From: a virus
Virus record (IMG/VR): IMGVR_UViG_3300025168_000358
Coordinates: 1-32,171 of that record
Direction: 5' to 3' (one strand)
DNA length: 32,171 nt
Shown here piece by piece: positions 21,713-31,687 of the stretch. A program made the position numbers and the translations under genes. Positions within the stretch are counted from its first letter, which is position 1, and the number at the start of each line of letters is the position of its first letter. The notes below the pieces were generated by a model. It saw only the letters and a program-made list of their open reading frames with translations, was not told the DNA's origin and made no database searches.

Positions 21713-22281
21713 TTTCCTAAATTAATTCTTACGGGGTTTCCTGAACCTGGACGACTTCCGTATTTACCAGAAAACTTATGAAGGAAGTCTCCGAAATTTT
21801 GACCTTGCCCTCTACGGCCCGAAGAAAGGCTTTGAATTAAGGTTTGTAAAATCTCTTTATTACTGACGTCGGAATGTTGCTCTGATGCTATATCAAAATC
21901 ATATTCATCTTCAATAACAAATTCTCCTTTTTCATTTTGAGTAAGAGCTGCTTTACCTAGAGATGTTTGTAAACTTGTTTGAGGGTCTTTAAAACTAGAC
22001 TTTATTATATCTTTCAATGTAAATTCGCCCTCTTCATTTTTCATTTTATCAACGTTTCCATAAAAATTAATTGCTCTTCTTTCTCCTTCTTCAAAATTTT
22101 CTGTATAATCAGGAACATCTTTAAGCTTGGAAATTATATATTGAAGCTCAATTTCTGTTAGGTCTTTTTCGGTAAATGTTTTATCTATACCTAATAAATC
22201 TGCTAAAAACCATCTAGCATTAGAAGGAATAAAGTCTTTTATTCTTTTACGTCTAGTCTCTACGTTGGAATTATCAGGCAT
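21700..22281 (-). CDS. Unknown virion-region protein, SNVETR type
   Basis: A 193-residue acidic protein, last in the leftward block. It begins MPDNSNVETRRKR and ends with a Gly/Arg-rich tail (SSGRRGQGQNFGDFLHKF then SGNPVRINLG). The SNVETR sequence also occurs in the protein encoded upstream (22283-22873), so the two may share a processing, binding or assembly signal. The middle is helical. It may be a minor virion component, judging from its place. No family recognised. Confidence 0.6.
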   Translation of the reverse strand: MPDNSNVETRRKRIKDFIPSNARWFLADLLGIDKTFTEKDLTEIELQYIISKLKDVPDYTENFEEGERRAINFYGNVDKMKNEEGEFTLKDIIKSSFKDPQTSLQTSLGKAALTQNEKGEFVIEDEYDFDIASEQHSDVSNKEILQTLIQSLSSGRRGQGQNFGDFLHKFSGKYGSRPGSGNPVRINLGNLLD

Positions 22282-22282
22282 G

Positions 22283-22873
22283 TTAAGGTCTACTTTGTCT
22301 TAAAATAGCTTTTAATATTTGAGTAAGGTTTTGTCCTTTCTTACCAAACAAACCACTTCCAGTCAATCTTTCTAATGCGTCTGTTTGTAAAGAATCTTGT
22401 TCAGCTGTTTTATTACCAAAAACATCAGAAAGAGTTTCCATAGCTTTATCACCTTCACTTCCAAACAATCCACTTCCCTTAAGTCTTTCAGACTGTTCTG
22501 GTAGAGTCGTTTGTTTTCTAGTTTCTACGTTAGAAGTATCTTTTAAGGTTTGAGTAAGTCCGCCGACTGGAGATAAAGCTCCTAAATAATCTTTAGTTCT
22601 TTTCAATGAATTTTTAATTCTCTCATCTTCTAATACTTCTTGTACTCTATTTCTAATTGATTGTTTGGCTTGTATATCTTTAAGCTTTGTACCAGTCAAA
22701 GGATTAATATTTCCAGATTTTAATTTAGAATTTAATAAAGACCTTCCTAACTTTCCAACCTTTTCCGTATTACCCATAGGGTTAAGCATCATAGCTAATT
22801 CTTCCATTGAAAGCATTTCTGCTTCGTTTCCAAATGTATTCATTTGTAATAATTTCTTTAATCTGTCGTTCAT
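22283..22873 (-). CDS. Unknown virion-region protein with internal repeat
   Basis: A 196-residue protein. Two related segments near the C-terminus, 'SERLKGSGLFGSEGDKAMETL' in brief and 'LERLTGSGLFGKKGQNL', share ERL-x-GSGLFG-x2-G, about 45 residues apart. SNVETR occurs just before the first. The N-terminal half is helical and basic. It lies between the 1493-residue protein and the last gene of the unit. It may bind DNA or membranes in the virion; this is a guess. Confidence 0.55.
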   Translation of the reverse strand: MNDRLKKLLQMNTFGNEAEMLSMEELAMMLNPMGNTEKVGKLGRSLLNSKLKSGNINPLTGTKLKDIQAKQSIRNRVQEVLEDERIKNSLKRTKDYLGALSPVGGLTQTLKDTSNVETRKQTTLPEQSERLKGSGLFGSEGDKAMETLSDVFGNKTAEQDSLQTDALERLTGSGLFGKKGQNLTQILKAILRQSRP

Positions 22874-22881
22874 AATTTATC

Positions 22882-25800
22882 CTATGGTATATATTGTTTT
22901 TCTTCTTGTTGTGCTTTTACTTTTCTTTCCCACTTCTTTTGTATAGTTTTCCAAGATACATCAGAAGATTTTATTTGTAGACTAGGATACATAGACCCAT
23001 AAGTTTTATTAAAATCTACATACATCTTTATTGCTTCTTTGCTATTTCCGTCTTCAATCATATCTCTAATACTTTCTACTGTTCTTCCTTTAGTATTTCT
23101 AATTCTGTCTTTCTTCATACCCTCAGTCTCTGCTCCAGGAGTAATTTTAAATTTTCCAATACCAGCTCCCGTTCTAACCATCCTACTAATATTACCACCT
23201 GCTATAGGAGCTAAGACTGTTGCAGCTTTTCTAAATGGTACATCCCACTGTTCTGGATAATGGGTCTCCATACTTTTAGCAAACGTATCATAAGACCTTA
23301 TAAGTCTTTGGAAGTCGTCAATTATAACTGGCTTTAAAAAGAAACTTATAGCAGAACCAGGGTCTTCGTCTGTTAAAATATCAGACATAACACCAAAGGA
23401 ACCTACGTTAGATAGAGCATTCATATAGTCATCAAAAGTTTTATCTTCTTTTAATAATTTTATTCTAGCTTCTTTACCGTAAAACTGAGGCTCTCCTGTT
23501 AATACTTGATTAAGTTTCTCTTTTGCCCACATAACAAAACTACCACCAGCAACTCCGCCTATACCTAAATTAAGTAATGGCATAACATTTCCGTCTATAA
23601 ATTCTCTTTCAATAGTTCTTTTCATATAAGTAGCTTGCCTATAACCAAATCTTTTAAACAGTAGCAAAGGTTTTATCATAGGGTCATTAAACAAAAATGG
23701 GTCTAACATAAAGTCTCGTTGTAACTGAGAGTTCTTAGCGAACTTTTGCATAGAGCCTAGAAGTTTAGTTCTAAATAATTTCTGTTCCTGTGTTGTATAT
23801 CTACCCGCTTCTATTGCGTCTAAATGTTTTATAACATCTTTTTCTTTTAATCCCATTCTACCCAATTTATTAACAGCCCACTTTTTTCTTTGAGCTGGAG
23901 CTAAACTAGAAAGAAAATCTTTCCCTGCAATAGCTCTACCAAGTTTTTTCACAGTTTCCTCAGCTGTAGCTGCAGCTATCATTTGATTCATTTCATTAAT
24001 TTTAGAAAAAGGGTAAGCTGTTTTTTTAGTAAGATATGTAATTCCGTCTGTGTAGCTCATCTTACCTTTTATAAACTCTTTTATAGGAGCTTCTGTCTTT
24101 GTAAGTCTGGCTGCTCCAATCTGTAGAGCTTTATCTTGAAGAACAATTTCGTCAAAAGCAGTTAAAATAGTAGCTCCACTTCTATTAACTCTATCTCTTA
24201 ATTTCGCGTCTGTAGCTAATCTATAAATAGATTTTAATGTAGTCCCCATACCAGCCTCTACCGCTGTAGATATAAAAGTCTGAGTAAGATTAGGTATAAC
24301 AGCTTGACCTAAAGATATTTTACCCATCATTTCTAAGTTAGCTATAGTCTGAAAGCTTTTAGATAATGGAGTAGTTTTATCAAAATTAATCTCTCCAGTA
24401 AATACTTCTTTTATCATCTTAACTGCGTCAGATTGGTTTTGTATAGTAAGAGGTAAATCTTGTCCACCTAAAAGCTTAGGCAGTTTTAACCCACTCATTT
24501 CTGCTGATGGGTCTACTCTAGCTAAAAGCTGGTTAAAGTAAGCACCTGAAGGTGTAAAAGCTTTTGATAGCTCAATACGTTTAGTAGCACCAGACGTATA
24601 CTCTACTAATAATTTAGTAAAATCTTTCTCCATTAATTCTGGAACTAATTTAATAATATCTCTATTAGTAAGTTCAAAGTTTGCTAATTTTCTTGCTTTT
24701 TCAAGAGGACTAAAAGGTCTTAAAGTATTCGTATACATACCATGATTTAAAACTCTGAATACGTCGTATGTATTAGGCTGTCCAGAAGAAGATAGGGAGC
24801 TACTTAAAGCGTTCCATACTTTTTTAAATTCTATAGCTCCAGGTTTTTTAGACGCAGTAAATTGACGAACAAGTCCATCAAGCTGACTGTTTAATTTATT
24901 TAAAGTATCTCTGCTGTAGTTTCCATCTAAATTAAATCCTTCTAACTTAGTAAGCTCTAGAACTTTTTGCTCCATAGTTGACATATTATCGAACATTATG
25001 TCCAAAACATCCTTTCTAAACATTCTAGGTAAATAACCGTCTACTTTTTTTGCTAGATTTAAGTTAGCACTTTTAGCGTCATTCCATATACTTATAGGGT
25101 TTTTTACTCCATCTCCACTAGTAGTAAAAATATGTGTATCTATAATCAAATCTTTTCTAAGTTTTAATCTTTGTTGTTCTTTACCTCTAGCTCTTGCAAT
25201 TCTTTCGTCCATACTTCTTAACCAAAGTTTCCTAGTACCAACCTTTTGAACTTCATCAAAATCTTTCCATGCACTAACTTTTTCATCTCCCCTTAAATAT
25301 CCATCCCACCATTTTTTGTCATCAAAGTCTAGATTTCTTTTAGTAATCTGATTAATAGTAATTAATCTTTCTGTTACTTTTTGTTCTGTTCTATTTGTAA
25401 CATTATTAACAAGTCTTGCTATTTTACGTGCAAAGGGGTCAGTTAGATGATAATAAAAAGGTGTTAAAGGTCCAAGCATTTTAGCAAAGGGACCTTTACT
25501 AGCCCCAGAAGTTTGATACATATAGTTTGTATCGTTAAGCTTTGAATTTGTTTCTATAAAATCTCTAATACCTTTTTGGTTTCTTAAATTTTTAGTAAGA
25601 ATAGCTTTCTCACTTGTGGTCATATTTGAGATTTTAATAGTTTGTCCGTTTTCTATAGCGTTTGCCCATCTAAAGAAACCGCTTGTTCCTCTTTCTTGTC
25701 CACGTTGTATTGTGTTAGAGTTAATAGTGTCTATTAAAGAGTTAGACCAGTCTTCTGCTTTATACCCCTCTACTCCGTCTAAAGCTTTCTGTCTATAAGT

Positions 25801-27363
25801 TCTTAATTCTACGTCGTGAAATTTAGATAATATCTTTCTTTTGTTTCTAATGTTTCCTAGATTATTTTCAAACTTTCTTAGAAGCTCTACGTCAGAAGTA
25901 TGGAATTGAAAGAATAGTTCTGTGTTTTTGGCGTCAAGACGGAATCTTCCTTGACCCTCAACATCTATTTGCATTTCAAAGCCCTTACCTTTTTTAGTAG
26001 TCTGTCTAAAACTTCCATTTACTATTTTAGCAGAAGGGAAAGGTATTGCTTGTTTATTACCAAATACTATCTCAGTATCTACTTCACCTTTAATATTTGT
26101 TCCATCGGGAACAATAGTATCCGTCCCCTTATACTTTCTAACCTTAGTAACTGACTGTCCATATATATTAGTTCTTTGGAAAGTTCCTCTACCCATTTTA
26201 AATTGTTGACTAGGTCTTAATGTACGCTTATCTTCTATATCTTTAATATTAGTAAAAGGTTGTTCAACTTGTTCATATAATTGAGCTTTTTGAGTTAATG
26301 CTAAGTTTTCATACGCAGCTTCTCTAGTTGCCGATGCAGTCTCTTTAGCACCAATTTCATCTCTAAGTTTTTGTTTTTTAATTTTCTTACCATAAGCACG
26401 TATACCTCCTGGTAAAGTTAGTGCAGCTGTTAATCCACCAGCCATAGCCAAGTCTTGAAACTGAGGTAGTCTTCCTTCGTAAGCAATAGGACTTAATGCA
26501 CCGAAAGTTAATCCTTCTCCAACAAAACCAGCAGCACTACTTCCTTTTCCTAGAGGAGATATAAGTTTAGACATCCTACCTACTCCACCAGCTAAACCTA
26601 ATGCACCACCTCTAAAGAAGTCTTTAGCGTCCGCATTTTTCATAACAGCACCTAGTGCTTGTCCGTAATTCATATCTTTATACTTATCTAAATCTACGTC
26701 TGAAGCAAGTATTTCATCTCTCGCGTCTCTTGCAGCTTCATAGAATCCGTCGTGAGCACCTAACATAAATGCTTGTTGTCCACCTATTTGTATAACATCA
26801 TCAACTACAGATTGTGCAGCTTTCTGACTTAATCCACCTCTTTTTGTTAACATAGCAGCAGCTCTTTGAGCAGTAGTTCTGTTAGGACCTACAGCTACGC
26901 TAGCTGCAGCTTTTCCTGCTATACCTTTTATTGCAGCTCTAGACGCTAAACTTCCTGCTCCCATTGTAGTCGCCATTAAAGCTAAGTCTTCTTTTGAAGC
27001 AAAGAAAGATAAGAATCCAGCTGCAATGTCATGGACAATTCCCTTGGGTTGGTCAACTAGATTATAATATTTTTTACCAGTGGTCATTTCGTGCATGATT
27101 CCACCTAAAGAGTTATTGTAAGCTTCCTTGTAAATTGCAGGAACTGTGTCCCAGAATGCAGACCTGTCTTCATCTCTTTCTACTGGTTTAGTTGGGGTAG
27201 AACCTAAAGAGGTGTATCCGTATAGTTTTCTATTGAATTTATTATTTCTTATAGGAGTAAAATCTTCTTCCTCTTTCTGATTCTCTAAATCAGGTAAGTC
27301 TGGTAAATCAATTGATGATATACCAGAATATTGTTCAAATCTTTTTTGAAATTTTGATGGCAT
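22882..27363 (-). CDS. Large internal virion (DNA-ejection) protein
   Basis: A 1493-residue protein, by far the largest in the window. The N-terminus is acidic and disordered. Residues about 100-330 contain Gly/Ala-rich hydrophobic stretches (LALMATTMGAGSLASRAAIKG, GGALGLAGGVGRM) that could insert in a membrane. The middle is basic and mixed, with coiled-coil segments, and further hydrophobic helices occur near 1310-1330. No lytic catalytic motif is obvious. The size, minus orientation and position beside a lysozyme-like gene and two other internal-type proteins match the gp14/gp15/gp16 set of T7-like phages, which form the DNA-ejection conduit. The assignment is by context. Confidence 0.7.
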   Translation of the reverse strand: MPSKFQKRFEQYSGISSIDLPDLPDLENQKEEEDFTPIRNNKFNRKLYGYTSLGSTPTKPVERDEDRSAFWDTVPAIYKEAYNNSLGGIMHEMTTGKKYYNLVDQPKGIVHDIAAGFLSFFASKEDLALMATTMGAGSLASRAAIKGIAGKAAASVAVGPNRTTAQRAAAMLTKRGGLSQKAAQSVVDDVIQIGGQQAFMLGAHDGFYEAARDARDEILASDVDLDKYKDMNYGQALGAVMKNADAKDFFRGGALGLAGGVGRMSKLISPLGKGSSAAGFVGEGLTFGALSPIAYEGRLPQFQDLAMAGGLTAALTLPGGIRAYGKKIKKQKLRDEIGAKETASATREAAYENLALTQKAQLYEQVEQPFTNIKDIEDKRTLRPSQQFKMGRGTFQRTNIYGQSVTKVRKYKGTDTIVPDGTNIKGEVDTEIVFGNKQAIPFPSAKIVNGSFRQTTKKGKGFEMQIDVEGQGRFRLDAKNTELFFQFHTSDVELLRKFENNLGNIRNKRKILSKFHDVELRTYRQKALDGVEGYKAEDWSNSLIDTINSNTIQRGQERGTSGFFRWANAIENGQTIKISNMTTSEKAILTKNLRNQKGIRDFIETNSKLNDTNYMYQTSGASKGPFAKMLGPLTPFYYHLTDPFARKIARLVNNVTNRTEQKVTERLITINQITKRNLDFDDKKWWDGYLRGDEKVSAWKDFDEVQKVGTRKLWLRSMDERIARARGKEQQRLKLRKDLIIDTHIFTTSGDGVKNPISIWNDAKSANLNLAKKVDGYLPRMFRKDVLDIMFDNMSTMEQKVLELTKLEGFNLDGNYSRDTLNKLNSQLDGLVRQFTASKKPGAIEFKKVWNALSSSLSSSGQPNTYDVFRVLNHGMYTNTLRPFSPLEKARKLANFELTNRDIIKLVPELMEKDFTKLLVEYTSGATKRIELSKAFTPSGAYFNQLLARVDPSAEMSGLKLPKLLGGQDLPLTIQNQSDAVKMIKEVFTGEINFDKTTPLSKSFQTIANLEMMGKISLGQAVIPNLTQTFISTAVEAGMGTTLKSIYRLATDAKLRDRVNRSGATILTAFDEIVLQDKALQIGAARLTKTEAPIKEFIKGKMSYTDGITYLTKKTAYPFSKINEMNQMIAAATAEETVKKLGRAIAGKDFLSSLAPAQRKKWAVNKLGRMGLKEKDVIKHLDAIEAGRYTTQEQKLFRTKLLGSMQKFAKNSQLQRDFMLDPFLFNDPMIKPLLLFKRFGYRQATYMKRTIEREFIDGNVMPLLNLGIGGVAGGSFVMWAKEKLNQVLTGEPQFYGKEARIKLLKEDKTFDDYMNALSNVGSFGVMSDILTDEDPGSAISFFLKPVIIDDFQRLIRSYDTFAKSMETHYPEQWDVPFRKAATVLAPIAGGNISRMVRTGAGIGKFKITPGAETEGMKKDRIRNTKGRTVESIRDMIEDGNSKEAIKMYVDFNKTYGSMYPSLQIKSSDVSWKTIQKKWERKVKAQQEEKQYIP

Positions 27364-27365
27364 AA

Positions 27366-29072
27366 TTATTTATTTTTTTTTAAAAATTGATTTATTATTT
27401 TACCATCTTCATTTTTGACGTCTATTAGTTCGTAATCTTTTAATAGGTCTCTACCTTCAATAACCTGTTCTAGTCTTTTTTCTAAAATCACGGTTTTTTT
27501 AGGAGCCTTTTCTACTTCTTTTCTTAATTTACTAAGTTCATACTGATACCCTTTTAAAGTTGCTTTGTTTGTAAAAGTTCCTCTAGCCTGACCTGGAACA
27601 TCAAGATAAACATTAGAACCTACTCTATAAGTTTTATTTTCTTCAATAGCTGTCTCTAGTTGTATAATTCTACTTCTGTTAGCTTTATCTCTTTCCAAAT
27701 GACTTCTTAATTGTTGTGTTCTAATTTTAGTTTTAAGAGGAGATTTTTTAGGTAATCGCTTTAAAGCTTGGCTTGGAACGCTATCTATAATAGTTCTATT
27801 CTTTTTTAAAGAATCCCTTTCTTCATCATTTAAAGTAGTTCCTTGACTTCTTTTTAAGATAAGTCTGTCATATTCATTTTTTGCATTTGTCACAAATTCC
27901 ATTTTACTTGACATTGCTGGAACTTCTTCATTGTCAAGAACTTTAACTTTATCTTGGGGAGAAAGATTTTTAAAAGTATCTAAATCTGTTGACGGTTCAT
28001 CTACTATTGTAGTTTCTTCATCGGGGTCATCTTTAAACATTTCGCTAGCATCTAAAACTTCTTGACTAACTCCTTTGTTTAATAGATAAGATTCTATCTC
28101 CTTATCGTCTTTAGCTTCTCCGCTTTTTATTAAACCAAAACCTAGTCTTTCAATATGTAAGTCTCTGTTAAACTCACTCATTCCATTAATTTCTTGTGAA
28201 AGAGATTCCCAGCTTCCATATTGATTTACAGTGTTATTAACATATTTTTCTGCTAAAACTTGTTCTGACTCGAATAATCCAGACGCTCTGTATATATTGT
28301 TTAAGTTTTCTTTGTATTCTTTTTGTTGTTGAGCTGTAGCATTAGGTGCTAGAACTTGCTGGTCTAATGGTAGTTGTGAAATAATACTATCTTTTTGAGC
28401 TTCTGTTAAGTTGTCAAATCCAGATTTCTTACCTAATGTCTGGTCATATAACTTAGAATTAAAAGAAAAAAATTCAAGTTCTCTTTCTTGCATTTGAATA
28501 CCTACAAATGCTGCATCGTTTTTATTAGTTTCAATTTTAAAACGGTAATCAGCTTTTTGCTTATCAGTTAAGTCGTTATATATATTAAGAATGTTTCTAT
28601 TCGCTTTAGTTACTTGGTCTTTAGTAGGGTTTAAACTATTAAAAATATCAAAATTATTTTCATAAGTATCATTAATACCTCTAACTTTATCTATTTTAAT
28701 TCTAGACGTTTCACTACCAAAGTCTGCTTCGTTACGACCATATTGTTTTGACCAAAATAATCCTTGTTGATATTCTGTTTCTGCTTCTTCGTCGTTACCC
28801 GTAAGAGAATAAGAAGTAGCTTTTGCAAAATGACCAATTATTTTTTCATTTTTTCTATTATCTTCTTTTAGCCTGTCTTGTCCAGTTACATAGGTAAAAT
28901 TCTTTTCAAAATTGTCTTGAGATTGTTTTCTAGCATCTAATGTGTCTTGTCTCTGTTGAGCTCTATCGTCTCTATCTTGTTTATCTGCAATAATTCTAGG
29001 TAGAGTTTGATTTAACAATCTATCTACTGCTGTTTCTCCAGCACTTTTTGGGTATATAGGATTTCTAGCCAT
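27366..29072 (-). CDS. Helical internal virion protein
   Basis: A 568-residue, charged, almost entirely helical protein rich in Gln, Asp, Lys and Arg, with long coiled-coil-like stretches (for example around 30-80 and 470-540) and no membrane segment or enzyme motif. It is coupled to the gene before (one-base overlap) and is followed by the 1493-residue protein two bases later. By position it would correspond to the tube-forming internal protein of short-tailed phages. Confidence 0.6.
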   Translation of the reverse strand: MARNPIYPKSAGETAVDRLLNQTLPRIIADKQDRDDRAQQRQDTLDARKQSQDNFEKNFTYVTGQDRLKEDNRKNEKIIGHFAKATSYSLTGNDEEAETEYQQGLFWSKQYGRNEADFGSETSRIKIDKVRGINDTYENNFDIFNSLNPTKDQVTKANRNILNIYNDLTDKQKADYRFKIETNKNDAAFVGIQMQERELEFFSFNSKLYDQTLGKKSGFDNLTEAQKDSIISQLPLDQQVLAPNATAQQQKEYKENLNNIYRASGLFESEQVLAEKYVNNTVNQYGSWESLSQEINGMSEFNRDLHIERLGFGLIKSGEAKDDKEIESYLLNKGVSQEVLDASEMFKDDPDEETTIVDEPSTDLDTFKNLSPQDKVKVLDNEEVPAMSSKMEFVTNAKNEYDRLILKRSQGTTLNDEERDSLKKNRTIIDSVPSQALKRLPKKSPLKTKIRTQQLRSHLERDKANRSRIIQLETAIEENKTYRVGSNVYLDVPGQARGTFTNKATLKGYQYELSKLRKEVEKAPKKTVILEKRLEQVIEGRDLLKDYELIDVKNEDGKIINQFLKKNK

Positions 29073-30064
29073 TATACTGTTTCCTCTTCACTGCCTTGAT
29101 ATTGGTCGTAAATAGCTTGAGCTAATTCGTTCAATTGTGCAGCATTTAAATTACTGTGTGCGTTTTGTACAAAAGCTTGAAATGCTTGACTACTATTAGT
29201 TAGGTCTCCAAATATGTTATATTCACTTAATTGAGCTGCAGTCATAGGACTTCCTTTAGGTTGGTTTTTATAACCTTGGTTAGCTTCACTTTCAGCGTCA
29301 GATTTAGTAGCACCAGACGACATTAAATTCAAGGCTTTATTTCCTTGCGTGTTTATGAAGTCTAATAAAGAGCCTTCTAAGATTCCAATCTGTCCACCTA
29401 TTTGTTCCTGGACTCCAGAATATCTTGCTTGTGTTTGCTGTCCTAGTTGCTCCAATCCTTGCTGACCACTTTCTCTAGTCAGCTTTCTTCTTTGTCCAGC
29501 TCTACCTCCAACAAGACCGCTAGTGCTTTCTTTCCCAATCATACCTAATAAAGTATCTTGTAAGTCTGCTTGCATTCCTTGAGTTCTAGACTGAAACTGT
29601 TGACCAATATCTGACATCTTTCTTTGTTCTGATAATTTTAGTGCCTCCAGACTTTCATTATATCCACCAACATCAAAGGAATCAAAGTATTCAGAATATT
29701 CTGAACCATAACCATATTGAGATGCAGGGTCAAATAAATTATATCCAGACTGACCTACTCCAGATAATACCTCATCTAATCCAGAAAAAGTTGAACCAAA
29801 TTGTCCACCATAATTAGTTGAACCAGGAGTTTGGTTATTATTAGAGCTAGGGTCTCCTCCCATTCCTCCAGGGTTTGGATTGTCATCTATAGGGCCTTTA
29901 ACACCGCCTTGTCCAAAAGTTCCTCCACCAGCTTTAATAACGTCTGGATTGTTAAATCCAAAATTGTTATTATCGTTAAATCCTCCAGGCTTTCCAAACA
30001 TCTTTGGATTGTTTTGCATAAAACTGCCTTGCATTTGTTTTAGTATATCGTCGTACATTCCCAT
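29072..30064 (-). CDS. Gly/Asn/Gln-rich virion protein
   Basis: A 330-residue protein. The first 110 residues are low complexity (Gly, Asn, Pro, Phe; for example GGFNDNNNFGFNNP and GGMGGDPSSNNNQ), then helical Gln-rich stretches to the C-terminus. There are no Cys. Its stop overlaps the next gene by one base. A flexible N-terminus and helical remainder suit an internal or portal-associated virion protein, but no family is recognised. Confidence 0.6.
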   Translation of the reverse strand: MGMYDDILKQMQGSFMQNNPKMFGKPGGFNDNNNFGFNNPDVIKAGGGTFGQGGVKGPIDDNPNPGGMGGDPSSNNNQTPGSTNYGGQFGSTFSGLDEVLSGVGQSGYNLFDPASQYGYGSEYSEYFDSFDVGGYNESLEALKLSEQRKMSDIGQQFQSRTQGMQADLQDTLLGMIGKESTSGLVGGRAGQRRKLTRESGQQGLEQLGQQTQARYSGVQEQIGGQIGILEGSLLDFINTQGNKALNLMSSGATKSDAESEANQGYKNQPKGSPMTAAQLSEYNIFGDLTNSSQAFQAFVQNAHSNLNAAQLNELAQAIYDQYQGSEEETV

Positions 30065-30074
30065 AATTTTTTCC

Positions 30075-30701
30075 TTAAACGTTACTAAAATTATCAGTGC
30101 TTCCTAATAATCTTTTTTGTATATCATCTCCATAATTCTTTTCTAATCCTCTCATTGCTCTTCTTTCCTTCCCACCTGCAAACAGACCTCTAACATCATC
30201 TCCAAATTTATCCTGAATTCCATATACATTCAAAGCATCATTAAGTGCATTAGTCATATTTAATAAACCTTGTCCTTCATTAGCGTCAGATATAAATTGA
30301 TTAGTAGAAGCTATATCTCTACTAAAATCTTTTCTTGCTTGTGAGTAAAACTTACCTCCGGGTAATGAGCTAGATATGGTACCACTATAAGGTTTAACAG
30401 AATTTCTACCTAAAGATGAAGCTAGTCCACCAATAAGAGCTCCACCTAAAGCTCCTAATGGAGTAAAAGATACAGCACTACCAAGTAAGGTACCAAAAGC
30501 ACCCCACCTTCCTCTTCTTTGTGCTTTTTGAGTTATTTCTCTATTGGTTTCTTCTACGTCTGTAAAATAATCAGACTGAGCAGATAATAAATCTCGACGC
30601 TCTCCTTCTATAGCCATTCCAGCACCAGTGTTAGTTTGTCCTGATTGGAATCTTTGTCTTCCTTGTAGTCCTGAGATAAGTTGGTTAAAGCTTTTTGACA
30701 T
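30075..30701 (-). CDS. Internal virion protein with Gly-zipper membrane helix
   Basis: A 208-residue protein. Residues about 65-95 form a Gly/Ala-rich hydrophobic segment (GAFGTLLGSAVSFTPLGALGG then ALIGGLASSLG), like the glycine-zipper membrane-inserting segments of T7 gp14-type ejection proteins. The N-terminal region is Gln/Arg-rich and helical, the C-terminal half charged. It overlaps the lysozyme-like gene by one base. This suggests it enters the host membrane on infection. Context and pattern only. Confidence 0.6.
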   Translation of the reverse strand: MSKSFNQLISGLQGRQRFQSGQTNTGAGMAIEGERRDLLSAQSDYFTDVEETNREITQKAQRRGRWGAFGTLLGSAVSFTPLGALGGALIGGLASSLGRNSVKPYSGTISSSLPGGKFYSQARKDFSRDIASTNQFISDANEGQGLLNMTNALNDALNVYGIQDKFGDDVRGLFAGGKERRAMRGLEKNYGDDIQKRLLGSTDNFSNV

Positions 30702-31189
30702 TATAATTTTCCTTCTGTTAATTTTAAAAAATGTTCAACACTACCAGCACCTTCTGCTGTATTATAGTGTTCTTTCCAATACTTTGCTAATCCTTCTGGA
30801 CTATGTTCAATACTCTCTGGTACACGCCAGTACTTAATTCTGCAATGTAAGATACCAGCAGCAATATTAGTACGAAGAATCCAGTCCCAATTATCAGGCT
30901 GAGGGTCAATAAAGTGATAAGGGTCAATACCAAGAATATCTGCAGCCCTTTGCATAAGTTCAGGCCTAGCTGATATAAAATTTTTGCAGTTGTCAACGGC
31001 TGTCTCTGGTTCCACCTGCCAAAAGCTTCTTGCAGGACCTTCTCCAATTTGTTCAATGTATTTGTACTTGCTCTCCACAAGTCCAGTTGCATAGACAATA
31101 TCCAAAGCCTCATCTTTCGCATACTTTTCTCCTAACTGAACGCAAACATCTTTAATAAGTCTTTTCATTTGATTACTATTTACGCTCAC
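30701..31189 (-). CDS. Lysozyme-like lytic transglycosylase
   Basis: About 162 residues from GTG 31189. The motif 'TGLVESKY' (catalytic Glu) followed by 'GPARSFWQVEPETA' matches lysozyme-fold transglycosylases of phage virions, which cut peptidoglycan for DNA entry. The rest is helical, as in the family. I chose GTG 31189 because AAGGAG lies five bases upstream. A longer frame from GTG 31246 adds a hydrophobic start (LILLVLLILQ) that resembles a signal peptide, but it has no spacing for a binding site; this could still be a real exported form. It lies first in the internal-protein block, which suits a virion enzyme. Confidence 0.7.
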   Translation of the reverse strand: MSVNSNQMKRLIKDVCVQLGEKYAKDEALDIVYATGLVESKYKYIEQIGEGPARSFWQVEPETAVDNCKNFISARPELMQRAADILGIDPYHFIDPQPDNWDWILRTNIAAGILHCRIKYWRVPESIEHSPEGLAKYWKEHYNTAEGAGSVEHFLKLTEGKL

Positions 31190-31255
31190 ATTGTCTCCTT
31201 GTAAGATTAATAAAACTAATAATATTAGTGCATGAATGTATCTCACCTTTGTAAA

Positions 31256-31282
31256 ATAGTAAAGTTTTGTCGTCTATGTCAA
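31256..31282 (-). promoter_or_regulatory. Possible promoter for the lysozyme-internal protein block
   Basis: TTGACA (31282-31277) is followed by a short 15-base spacer and TACTAT (31261-31256) on the minus strand. It lies in the 45-base gap between two virion genes. The spacer is below the optimum, so this is weak. If used, transcription starts near 31249 and supports the start at 31189. Confidence 0.3.
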
Positions 31283-31291
31283 GTATATTTA

Positions 31292-31687
31292 TCACGGTAT
31301 TAACATCTTCCCCGCGTTTCCTCCGGTTGTAATTAATCGTGTTTCTCCAAGCTCTAAAGATGCATCTTCGTTCTCTGCTATTGCAAAGTAAGTTTTACCT
31401 GTTCTAGCAACTCTAACACCTTCTGGAATAATCTTAATAGCATCTTTTTGAGGTTGTTTAACATCAGAGTTCTTAGCGAATGTCTTTAATTCTTTTTCTG
31501 CTGCTGGTCCTTTAGCTTGAACAAACTCTAATTCAAACATCTTACCAAATTCTTTTCTAACTACTTTAAGTCTGCCATTGTGATACTGTATAACTTCTTC
31601 TCCGTTCTTCATATCGGACTTAGCTACAGCACCACGTCTAACTTCTTTATTAGTTCCTGCTATTCTTCTACCTCTAACTAATGACAT
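31292..31687 (-). CDS. Small basic virion protein, unknown
   Basis: A 131-residue basic protein (VRGRRIAG at the N-terminus) with alternating beta strands (VIQYHNGRLKVVRKEFG, 'TYFAIAE', 'ETRLITTGG'). No Cys. It overlaps the upstream gene by one base. The beta-rich make-up suits a tail or head-decoration protein, but this is inference. No family recognised. Confidence 0.6.
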   Translation of the reverse strand: MSLVRGRRIAGTNKEVRRGAVAKSDMKNGEEVIQYHNGRLKVVRKEFGKMFELEFVQAKGPAAEKELKTFAKNSDVKQPQKDAIKIIPEGVRVARTGKTYFAIAENEDASLELGETRLITTGGNAGKMLIP

